Assembly (NCBI GenBank): GCA_002344895.1 | Contig: DDUR01000002.1 | Location: forward strand, 1-17,867 | Direction: 5' to 3' | Length of the DNA stretch: 17,867 nucleotides | From: Ignavibacteria bacterium UBA2333 | Lineage (GTDB): Bacteria > Bacteroidota > Ignavibacteria > Kapaibacteriales > Kapaibacteriaceae | Part shown: piece after piece, positions 8,918-15,319 of the stretch | How positions within the stretch are numbered: the stretch's first letter is position 1 | Layout of the letters: each line of letters opens with the position of its first letter | Program-made: the position numbers and the translations under genes | The notes under the pieces: model-generated | The model's database searches: none | The model's input: only the letters and a program-made list of their open reading frames with translations | What the model was told of the DNA's origin: nothing

Positions 8918-8925
8918 CAAAGATA
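8918..8925 (-). promoter_or_regulatory. Candidate TAnnTTTG -7 element upstream of tRNA-Thr
   Basis: TATCTTTG on the minus strand matches the Bacteroidota TAnnTTTG consensus and overlaps a TAATAT. It ends eight bases before the mature tRNA 5' end, so initiation would fall very close to that end. No TTG lies 17-23 bases upstream, only a TTTTCG, so support is partial. Confidence 0.35.
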
Positions 8926-8956
8926 TTAAGTCTTCGCAGAACGAAAAGGATCTTCG

Positions 8957-9556
8957 TTAAAACAATTCCGGAAAAAGTGCTTCCTCGATCATTTCACACC
9001 AGATGTGACCGATGAGGATATGGCTTTCCTGGATACGTGCAGTGATGGACGAGGGCACGACAACGGAGGCATCACAGAGTTCACGGAGAACGCCGCCACT
9101 TCCACCGAGAAGACCAAGAACGGAAACATCGGACCTACGTGCCTGTTCTACGGCGCGAACAACGTTTGACGATGTACCACTGGTAGATATGGCGATCAGA
9201 ACGTCGCCTGACCCACCAAAGGCTTCCACTTGACGTGCAAAGACGTTGTCGAATCCATAGTCGTTACCTCCAGCCGTGAGTACACTGCTGTCCGTCGTAA
9301 GTGCTAACGCTGCAATGGCCCTTCGTTCAATACCACCTCGAAGGCGTACAACGAGTTCGGCTGCAAGATGCTGGGCATCGGCTGCACTGCCGCCATTTCC
9401 ACAAAGCATAATTAATCGTCGTGATGCCGCAGCCGTAACGAGAATCTCTCCACAACGACGAATGTCGTCGGTATGATCGTTAGCAAGCATGTGTTTTGTA
9501 GCTGCTGAGTCAATACACCGTGCAGCAATGCGGTCATTGTCGAATGGCTTTCCCAT
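8957..9556 (-). CDS. gmhA: Sedoheptulose 7-phosphate isomerase (SIS domain, GmhA family)
   Basis: The protein has 199 residues from ATG 9556 (E. coli GmhA has 192); an in-frame TTG at 9562 adds two residues. GmhA converts sedoheptulose 7-phosphate to D-glycero-D-manno-heptose 7-phosphate, the first step to the ADP-heptose of the lipopolysaccharide inner core. Visible signatures are CGNGGSAADAQHLAAEL (52-68), LTTDSSVLTAGGNDYGFD (86-103), the phosphate-binding STSGTSSN (124-131) and RIQESHILIGH (174-184). Residues H63, E67, Q176 and H184 correspond to the E. coli GmhA zinc/active-site set H61, E65, Q172 and H180. The start overlaps the end of the EamA gene by 23 bases, so the two are probably co-translated. 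No other heptose gene is visible in the window. Confidence 0.9.
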   Translation of the reverse strand: MGKPFDNDRIAARCIDSAATKHMLANDHTDDIRRCGEILVTAAASRRLIMLCGNGGSAADAQHLAAELVVRLRGGIERRAIAALALTTDSSVLTAGGNDYGFDNVFARQVEAFGGSGDVLIAISTSGTSSNVVRAVEQARRSDVSVLGLLGGSGGVLRELCDASVVVPSSITARIQESHILIGHIWCEMIEEALFPELF

Positions 9557-10364
9557 GCACAAAACTACGGTAGATCACGGCCCCAACAACCAGTAACCCC
9601 CCAATGACGGATGTTGAACTCGGAAGTTCTCCAAACAGTACTGCAACCCAAAGTGGGTTTAGGAGTGGCTCAAGAGTTGTAAGAAGTACGGCTTCAAGTG
9701 CTGTTACGCTAGAAATGGCTCGTGCATACAGGATGTAACTCACACCCAACTGTAGAGAGCCCAGCGCTATCAATCGCCATGTTACGTCGAATGTAAACGT
9801 AACGTCGAGCATCCAGGGTAGACAAATGAGGGCCGTGATGGTATTCCCCAACAGGATACTTTCGGTTGTACTTACGCCCCTTTGCCCCTTCATCGACATA
9901 GCAACCCCTGCAAATGCAATGCCGCTGAGCACCGCTATCACATTGCCGATGGCTGATCCACCACCTGCCCGATCAACAAAGAAGACGGTCATACCGGCAC
10001 CAACTAGGAGGACTGTGAGAATATCTGTTGAATCTGGCCGCTGACGAGTGAGAACAACATTCCCGATCACAACCCAAAATGGAGCTGTGTACTGCAAAAG
10101 AATGGCATTCGCAGCCGTTGTGAGCTTAGTTGCCGCAACGAACAATACAACAGTTAGCGTGTAACAAACAATGGTGGAAATTTGAGCCCCTGTCCAAATG
10201 GGTTTGGGCCGCTGTAACCAGACCACCATCACCACGGCAGCAATCGCACTCCTCCAGCCAGCGATGGCAAGGGGCGAAAGGGGCAGAGACTTAATGAAGA
10301 AACCGCCCGTACTCCATAGTAGGGCGGCAAGACAAAGTGCGAGTACGGCCAGACGGTGCGTCAT
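9534..10364 (-). CDS. EamA/DMT-family transporter
   Basis: This is a 276-residue integral membrane protein with about ten hydrophobic helices in two EamA halves. The first half opens LAVLALCLAALLWSTGGFFIK and contains LQYTAPFWVVIG. The second half contains SGIAFAGVAMSMKGQRG and ends with TALEAVLLTTLEPLLNPLWVAVLFGE, the classic end of the second EamA repeat. DMT transporters export amino acids, metabolites or nucleotide sugars; the substrate cannot be read from the sequence. ATG 10364 is chosen because an upstream TTG at 10403 would add 13 non-family residues and overlap the preceding gene. The gene lies 16 bases after the preceding gene and overlaps gmhA at its 3' end. Confidence 0.88.
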   Translation of the reverse strand: MTHRLAVLALCLAALLWSTGGFFIKSLPLSPLAIAGWRSAIAAVVMVVWLQRPKPIWTGAQISTIVCYTLTVVLFVAATKLTTAANAILLQYTAPFWVVIGNVVLTRQRPDSTDILTVLLVGAGMTVFFVDRAGGGSAIGNVIAVLSGIAFAGVAMSMKGQRGVSTTESILLGNTITALICLPWMLDVTFTFDVTWRLIALGSLQLGVSYILYARAISSVTALEAVLLTTLEPLLNPLWVAVLFGELPSSTSVIGGLLVVGAVIYRSFVHGKAIRQ

Positions 10365-10380
10365 ATGTAACGATACGACG

Positions 10381-11256
10381 TTACCGCTCAAAACCCGAAT
10401 CAATGGTCACACGAGTCTCGGACCAGAGCGTCAAGCTCGCACCTTGTTTGGCAACGGCTTCGGTTGTCTGGCGAATGTCTGAGATGGCGCGTAGGGTAGG
10501 ATAGCGCGAATCGGACGGTACGACAAGAGTGATGTCTGCTTCTGTTGTCATCGACCCTTGTTCAAAGTTCTCAAAGGCAGGTACACGGTTCGTCACCTTG
10601 GCAATGCCCTGAACAACAAGACCTCTGCGCTTATACAGCGAGTCAACGGCGAGAAACTTTACCTTTCCACTAGCTTTCGGCTTCAGTGCCTTCGGAACTC
10701 CAAGATTCTCAAGCAGAGCCTTTGTGTTTACAGGCCATGTGTCTCCAATCTTACGGCGATTCTTTTTTGCTGGTGGATCGAGAATATCACTTGTTTTCGT
10801 TCCGCCTTCACTTCTGATAAACATTGATAGTAAGGCTTGGAGACTATCGGGAGCTGGTTTCCCCTCGATGGTGTACACCGAACCAGAGTCACTGAACCAT
10901 GCACGAATTTTTGTGCCCGTTGGAATCAAGTCGGTCTGTTTCCCATTTTGTTCAATCATACAATTACGCACGCTGAGGTACTTGTCCTTTTCCTGACCGT
11001 CTTCGGTTGTTGACGCAACATTAACGAGAGCATCGAAGGAAATCTTGAACGTAACTGCTGAGTCCATAATGACGCCGCCTTCATCACGAAGTACTACACG
11101 TCGAAGGTCCGTATATGTCGTGTGGACAACATATTCGTCCCTTGCCTTGAGGGCTCGTCCAGTTTTAATCGTCCAAAGAGTTTCGGGTGATTCCTGGGCA
11201 GACGCCGACGTGAGAAGGGAAACGAGTGTAAGGACGGAGAGGAAGAATCGGCTCAT
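10381..11256 (-). CDS. Exported protein of unknown function, translationally coupled to photolyase
   Basis: The protein has 291 residues. The start ATG at 11256 overlaps the photolyase stop as ATGA, and it directly begins a signal peptide (MSRFFLSVLTLVSLLTSASA|Q), so this start is well supported. The mature part looks beta-rich (VVHTTYTDLRRVVL, VTFKISFDALVNV, RGLVVQGIAKVTNRV, EADITLVVPS). It contains IGDTWPVN and ends SETRVTIDSGFER. The layout recalls periplasmic lipocalin-like or LolA-like proteins, but no family is recognised. There is no lipobox Cys at the cleavage site. Its place between a DNA-repair gene and a transporter gives no clear role. Confidence 0.85.
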   Translation of the reverse strand: MSRFFLSVLTLVSLLTSASAQESPETLWTIKTGRALKARDEYVVHTTYTDLRRVVLRDEGGVIMDSAVTFKISFDALVNVASTTEDGQEKDKYLSVRNCMIEQNGKQTDLIPTGTKIRAWFSDSGSVYTIEGKPAPDSLQALLSMFIRSEGGTKTSDILDPPAKKNRRKIGDTWPVNTKALLENLGVPKALKPKASGKVKFLAVDSLYKRRGLVVQGIAKVTNRVPAFENFEQGSMTTEADITLVVPSDSRYPTLRAISDIRQTTEAVAKQGASLTLWSETRVTIDSGFER

Positions 11257-12632
11257 CGGGAAAAGAGTGCGTTGGAGGACTGACTGCGAATGTAGGCCTT
11301 GACGTCGAACTTTCGGGCGCATCCGGCTGCATTCATGTAGCGGATCTTACCGTAGACTGGACGTTCGAACCATGGCCTATCGTGCAATCCTCCAATACTC
11401 CACGCCACACCGACGTATCCATTTGGATCGCGACCGTCGAGCTCGTATTTGTCGTTGAGATAGATGGCAGTGGCCATTGCCTCTTCTGGGCTTGCTGACC
11501 ACTCGAGGATTTTTTTGGCCCAATACATCCTCATATAGCCGTGCATTTTCCCGGTTCGAATCATCTCATGCTGGGCCGCATTCCACAATTCGTCATGCGT
11601 TGATGCCGCTTCCCATTGGTCCGGCGTATAGAGGTAGTCACGGCGATCGCTGCGATGCTCATCCAGGGTTTGCTGCGCCCAGGAGGGGAGTCCATCAAAG
11701 GAATCATAACGATCATTATAATGTGTAAAATTATCTGCAAGCTCTCGTCGGACAATTAGCTCTTCAAGGAAGGCCTCGGACGACGCGGATAGTTTGGGGT
11801 CCGAGGCAGTTAATGTGCGTACCTCACGAACAATTCGACCAGCAGAGATCTGGCCAAAATGAAGGTATGGTGACAAATCACTTTGGGCGTGAAGTGTTGG
11901 GTCGTTTCGGCCTTCAGCATACGTTTCGAGTCGACGTAAAAACTTCTGTAAGGCCCCTTTTGCCCCCTTCTCTCCGGGAGATAACCAGTCAACCTCTGCA
12001 ACGGATGTGTCGACACGTAGGGAAGACCATACGGTACTCCAGTTGACTGCGGGAATCTGCGATCTACGGCCTGTCCATGGCGCATCAGAGCCCTCTCCCA
12101 TGTCGTCATACCAATCATCAAGCAATCGCCGCAGTTTTGGACGGAGTGTAGCGGCGGCATATTCCTGTTTCGGAGAGGCTACGGTGACGGGTACAATGTT
12201 GTGAGAATCAACAACGGCAATCGGACAGGGTAGTGCTTCTGTCACCTGACTAAGCCACAGACGTTTGATTCGCAGAGGTTCGAAGTCCGTGATCACTATT
12301 GAGGGTCGGACCTCGTGCAGAAACGGAATCAAAACTGCATCAGGTGTTCCAAGCAGCATTCGAAGGCCAAGTCCGAGCTCTCGTAAGTCTCTGTCTACCT
12401 CTTCGAGTCCGCGAAGCATAAATCCGTACTGCCGAATCGTTGCGTCGAGGAACGTCGGTACAAGGCAGAACACGATGTGAAGCTCGACGTTTCTCTCCAG
12501 AGCGAGTGACCGGGCGTAGAGTAATGACGGGTTATCTGCTACGCGGCGTTCGCGGCCCATCCAATACACAACGGGACCCTCAATTTGAGGGTCCCGCACG
12601 TTATAGACGTGATGTAGTCGTTCTGGTCTCAT
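11253..12632 (-). CDS. phr: Class II CPD photolyase (deoxyribodipyrimidine photo-lyase)
   Basis: This is a 459-residue flavoprotein expected to split cyclobutane pyrimidine dimers using blue light and reduced FAD. Class II signatures are clear: VVYWMGRERRVADNPSLLYA (21-40) in the N-terminal antenna domain, SPYLHFGQIS (254-263), EELIVRRELADNFTHYN (290-306), LPSWAQQTLDEH (315-326), GKMHGYMRMYWAKKILEW (361-378), LNDKYELDGRDPNGYVGVAW (392-411) and GLHDRPWFERPVYGKIRYMN (415-434). Length and motif order are complete. The start is ATG 12632, five bases after the LiaF-like stop, and the 3' end overlaps the next gene as ATGA, so it is embedded in an operon. A strong inverted repeat lies within codons 13-21. 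The missing window sequence would not change the call. Confidence 0.96.
   Translation of the reverse strand: MRPERLHHVYNVRDPQIEGPVVYWMGRERRVADNPSLLYARSLALERNVELHIVFCLVPTFLDATIRQYGFMLRGLEEVDRDLRELGLGLRMLLGTPDAVLIPFLHEVRPSIVITDFEPLRIKRLWLSQVTEALPCPIAVVDSHNIVPVTVASPKQEYAAATLRPKLRRLLDDWYDDMGEGSDAPWTGRRSQIPAVNWSTVWSSLRVDTSVAEVDWLSPGEKGAKGALQKFLRRLETYAEGRNDPTLHAQSDLSPYLHFGQISAGRIVREVRTLTASDPKLSASSEAFLEELIVRRELADNFTHYNDRYDSFDGLPSWAQQTLDEHRSDRRDYLYTPDQWEAASTHDELWNAAQHEMIRTGKMHGYMRMYWAKKILEWSASPEEAMATAIYLNDKYELDGRDPNGYVGVAWSIGGLHDRPWFERPVYGKIRYMNAAGCARKFDVKAYIRSQSSNALFSR
12572..12596 (-). promoter_or_regulatory. Strong hairpin inside the 5' end of the photolyase coding sequence
   Basis: A near-perfect 25-base palindrome has 12-base arms CGGGACCCTCAA and TTGAGGGTCCCG about one central base. 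In phr mRNA it can fold as a 10-bp GC-rich stem (CGGGACCCUC/GAGGGUCCCG) with the five-base loop AAAUU. It covers bases 37-61 of the coding sequence, encoding roughly RDPQIEGPV. A regulatory effect on elongation, decay or termination is inference; there is no clean U-tract after it. Confidence 0.55.
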
Positions 12633-12637
12633 GGACT

Positions 12638-13420
12638 TCAGGTGCGGATTTCAATACCGCCAAGAATGGCGTTGGCGTCCACAACAAGAGTTGGTCCGAT
12701 GACGTTCGCGTCGGTATGTTTTACGGTACGATCGTCAATACCTCCAAGAAACGGCGAACCCTTTACCGTAACGCTCCAATGCGGTGGTACTCGTAACTCG
12801 ATAGCTGCCATTACGGCTGTCAATCGTAGGACGGCCGTATCACCGTGAATCTCGGCGTTACGAAGATCAAGTTCAATTCCGCTAAACACTGCGCTGACGT
12901 TTCCGCCACGAAAGTTCTTACTCGTTATGTAGATCTCTTGTCCGCTGAAAACAGCCGTTCTGTCGATGACGTCATCCGAGTGTGCTCCGCTCCATGCTCC
13001 GAAGACGTCGGGGATGGGAATGTCGTTACTGCCATGTAGTGGAGCCACTTTTTTTTTACGGCCTAACAACATAGACAGACCGATGCCTACGAGGACCAGG
13101 GGCCAGAAAGCGCTCCAGAAGCCACCAGGAAGGATGCCGAGTTCGGATGCTTGAAGAATGGCACCCACACCAAACAGAATAAATGGTCCGGTATATCCCG
13201 ACTTCCGTGTGGCAATTTGAGCGATGGCGATGATCATAAGGATCGACGGCCACCACGTGTCAAAGATGTCACCAAACTCAAAGACGTTAATCGCATCGAG
13301 AAGTAATCCACCTCCGATGATGATCAGAAGAATGCCACCCCACAAGCGAAAACCACCATCACTTTTTGGTGGAATGTTCATGGTAAACGTTGAGCGAACG
13401 TCGTTCTGCTGTTCCGACAT
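12638..13420 (-). CDS. LiaF-like membrane protein (LiaI/LiaF-type TM region plus DUF2154-like C-terminal domain)
   Basis: The protein has 260 residues. Four hydrophobic helices lie at about 25-43, 54-70, 78-92 and 101-119, with the WWP and FWP turns typical of the LiaI/LiaF-like region. A basic stretch RKKK (121-124) follows, then a cytoplasmic-type beta domain from about 150. That domain repeats the LiaF_C pattern (AVFSGQEI, NFRGGNVSAVFSGIELDLRNAEI, VMAAIELRVPPHW, FLGGIDD, ILGGIEI). LiaF-family proteins modulate cell-envelope stress two-component systems in Firmicutes; no such system is in this window, so the role here is unknown. The start at 13420 has AGAGAGG five bases upstream. The gene ends five bases before phr. 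A run of nine A residues (plus-strand 13049-13057) encodes the three lysines and is a possible slippage site. Confidence 0.86.
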   Translation of the reverse strand: MSEQQNDVRSTFTMNIPPKSDGGFRLWGGILLIIIGGGLLLDAINVFEFGDIFDTWWPSILMIIAIAQIATRKSGYTGPFILFGVGAILQASELGILPGGFWSAFWPLVLVGIGLSMLLGRKKKVAPLHGSNDIPIPDVFGAWSGAHSDDVIDRTAVFSGQEIYITSKNFRGGNVSAVFSGIELDLRNAEIHGDTAVLRLTAVMAAIELRVPPHWSVTVKGSPFLGGIDDRTVKHTDANVIGPTLVVDANAILGGIEIRT

Positions 13421-13506
13421 GGTTACCTCTCTCGATTCGTGAGGATCGGATTACGCGCAAGTGGTGCGTTGGTTACGGTAAAATAGCCAACGGCTTGGTC
13501 ACGCCG

Positions 13507-14670
13507 TTATCCACGTACGATTTCGCACACGGCAGTTACCACCTCGTCAATCTGTGCCGACGTCAGCTCGGGGAAGATTGGGACGGAGAGAACAGTGTCA
13601 GCCAGAGCGTTTGAGATCGGGAACGAGGCATCAGTATATCCCAGCTCAGCAAAACATTGCTGCCGGTGAAAGGGCACGGGATAATAGATCTCGGTTCCGA
13701 TACCGCGCTCAGCAAGTTGTTTTCGTACAGCATCGCGATTCTGAACTCGAATCGTATACTGGTTGAAAATATGATGATTTGGTGCTTCAGCGGTAGCGTT
13801 TACTGATGCAGGAAGGAGAACCAGTTCCGACGACGTGAACTCTGTGACTCCGGGCGCGCTGCTTACACCAGCCTCGATAAATAGTTTCTCATAGGTGGCG
13901 GCATTAGCACGACGTGCCGCATGCCACGATTCGAGATGAGGGAGCTTGACACACAGAACGGCAGCCTGAATGGCATCAATGCGGAAGTTGCCACCAACAA
14001 ATGCGTGATAGTACCTCGGCTCCATACCATGATTGCGCAGTTGCTTTAGTCGTACAGCAAGTTCGTCATCATTCGTCGTAATCAGTCCTGCATCACCAAA
14101 TGCACCAAGATTTTTTGTGGGATAGAACGAAAAACAACCCATGAGGCCGATACTACCAACACGCCGTCCGTCACGCCATTGTGTTCCAATGGCTTGAGCA
14201 GCGTCTTCAATGATCGGGATTCCTGTGCGTAACGAAATGGCCATCAACGCATCCATGTCTGCACTTTGGCCAAAGAGGTGGACGGGCACAATCGCCTTGG
14301 TGCGAGGCGTGATAGCGCGCTCAACAGCAGCAGGATCGATGTTCATGGTCACCGGATCAACATCTACAAAGACGGGACGTGCACCAACACGACTCACACA
14401 ACCGGCCGTTGCAAAAAACGAGAACGTGGGCACGATCACTTCGTCGCCTGGCCCAATGTTGAGTGCCATGTAGGCGAGAAGTAAGGCGTCGGTTCCACTT
14501 GACAGTCCAATGGCATGCCGTACACCTAGGTATTGCTCACATGCGCGTTCAAGAGCATCAACCTCCGGACCGAGAATACATGCTTGTGACGCTGCTACCC
14601 TCAGGAGAGCTGCGTCAATGTCAGATTTCAGCGTGTTGTATTGCAGTTTGAGATCGAGTAGCGGGACCAT
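13507..14670 (-). CDS. DegT/DnrJ/EryC1/StrS-family PLP-dependent sugar aminotransferase
   Basis: The protein has 387 residues from ATG 14670; the family begins at MVPLLDLKLQY, so the in-frame TTG at 14745 is rejected. These enzymes aminate keto-sugar nucleotides (UDP- or dTDP-linked) for surface polysaccharides. Visible motifs are GTDAL (59-63) for cofactor phosphate, P-x-F-S-F-F-A-T (81-88), PVHLFGQ (129-135), EDAAQAIG (155-162) with the Asp that contacts the PLP ring nitrogen, and SFYPTKNLGAFGDAG (181-195), where K186 is the Schiff-base lysine. RNHG follows at 212-215. It resembles the FdtB/QdtB/ArnB-like branch, but the exact sugar cannot be assigned and no sugar dehydratase is adjacent. 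The gene is divergent from petC and lies 86 bases upstream of the LiaF-like gene. Confidence 0.93.
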   Translation of the reverse strand: MVPLLDLKLQYNTLKSDIDAALLRVAASQACILGPEVDALERACEQYLGVRHAIGLSSGTDALLLAYMALNIGPGDEVIVPTFSFFATAGCVSRVGARPVFVDVDPVTMNIDPAAVERAITPRTKAIVPVHLFGQSADMDALMAISLRTGIPIIEDAAQAIGTQWRDGRRVGSIGLMGCFSFYPTKNLGAFGDAGLITTNDDELAVRLKQLRNHGMEPRYYHAFVGGNFRIDAIQAAVLCVKLPHLESWHAARRANAATYEKLFIEAGVSSAPGVTEFTSSELVLLPASVNATAEAPNHHIFNQYTIRVQNRDAVRKQLAERGIGTEIYYPVPFHRQQCFAELGYTDASFPISNALADTVLSVPIFPELTSAQIDEVVTAVCEIVRG

Positions 14671-14711
14671 TCGGTTGCTGTAAAACGTGCGTGGGCGGAG
14701 TGAGTTCGACA

Positions 14712-14745
14712 CAAAACTATCATGAGAGGGATGATTCGGAGGCAA
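14712..14745 (-). promoter_or_regulatory. Candidate promoter of the DegT aminotransferase gene (TTG-N23-TAGTTTTG)
   Basis: On the minus strand TAGTTTTG (14719-14712) matches the Bacteroidota -7 consensus TAnnTTTG. A TTG lies 23 bases upstream (14745-14743), within the 17-23 base spacing described for Flavobacterium promoters. Initiation a few bases downstream would give a leader of roughly 35 bases before ATG 14670. This is the best promoter match noticed in the window. Confidence 0.45.
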
Positions 14746-14803
14746 TGCCGTTTAGTGGCGACACCGTTGAAGGCTGTATTGGATCGTTTCCCTTGTGTTT
14801 GTC

Positions 14804-14825
14804 GACGTCATGTTGTCATGACATC
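14804..14825. promoter_or_regulatory. Inverted repeat in the degT/petC divergent region (operator candidate)
   Basis: GACGTCATG (14804-14812), spacer TTGT, and CATGACATC (14817-14825) form a 9-base inverted repeat with one mismatch. It is centred about 55 bases before the petC ATG and about 145 bases upstream of the DegT gene start. The size and spacing suit a dimeric regulator site. The regulator is unknown. Confidence 0.4.
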
Positions 14826-14869
14826 AAGGCAACGGCGTACCTCGCTGATCCCGTCGTAATTTCCGTTCT

Positions 14870-15319
14870 ATGACCGAGAACAATGCGGAAACACAACAAC
14901 CTGATATGGGCAGGCGATCGTGGTGGATTACGGCTGGATCACTTCTCGGTGGTCTTGTTGTCGCCTGGATCTTTCGTGTGAGCACTGAACGGCGAGATGT
15001 TGGTCGTTCACGAGTTCTTACGGTGAACCTCTCGGAGTTCCCGACACAGGCAGGTGGTGTACGCACATTGGCGGGCGGTACGGTGTATGTTCGAGCAGAA
15101 GCACGGTCAGACGGATCCGTGCATCACGTTGTACGCTCGCTTTCGTGCACACATGCCCGGTGTCCGCTTCACATCGACGGAGAACGTATCGTATGTCGTT
15201 GTCACGGAGGTGTCTTCGACCTATCGGGTAAGCCCGTTTCTGGGCCACCACAACGTCCGCTAGAAGTATGTGACACGGAGACAGATGGTGACGTCTGTTA
15301 CATACGATTACCATCATGA
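14870..15319 (+). CDS. petC: Rieske [2Fe-2S] protein, cytochrome bc/b6f type
   Basis: The protein has 149 residues. A twin-arginine, single-anchor N-terminus (GRRSWWITAGSLLGGLVVAWIF, in which residues 15-16 are RR) fits Tat export of a folded Rieske domain. The cluster ligands are complete: C93-T-H95 and C109-R-C-H112. The two disulfide cysteines C98 and C111 are present, as in high-potential bc-type Rieske proteins. The Pro loop is represented by SGPPQRPLE (124-132). In bovine-type CHGSxYD the Ser and Tyr hydrogen-bond the cluster; here they are G114 and F116, which predicts a lower midpoint potential. The start ATG at 14870 lacks a Shine-Dalgarno sequence. The stop overlaps the cytochrome b-like start as ATGA, the same Rieske-first order as petCB of green sulfur bacteria. 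It should pass electrons from quinol to a c-type cytochrome, but no cytochrome c is in view. Confidence 0.92.
   Translation: MTENNAETQQPDMGRRSWWITAGSLLGGLVVAWIFRVSTERRDVGRSRVLTVNLSEFPTQAGGVRTLAGGTVYVRAEARSDGSVHHVVRSLSCTHARCPLHIDGERIVCRCHGGVFDLSGKPVSGPPQRPLEVCDTETDGDVCYIRLPS

Noticed and set aside
13507..14745. Longer DegT protein starting at TTG 14745
   Set aside because: The extra 25 residues do not match the family N-terminus, and the extension would cover the best promoter candidate; ATG 14670 fits better.
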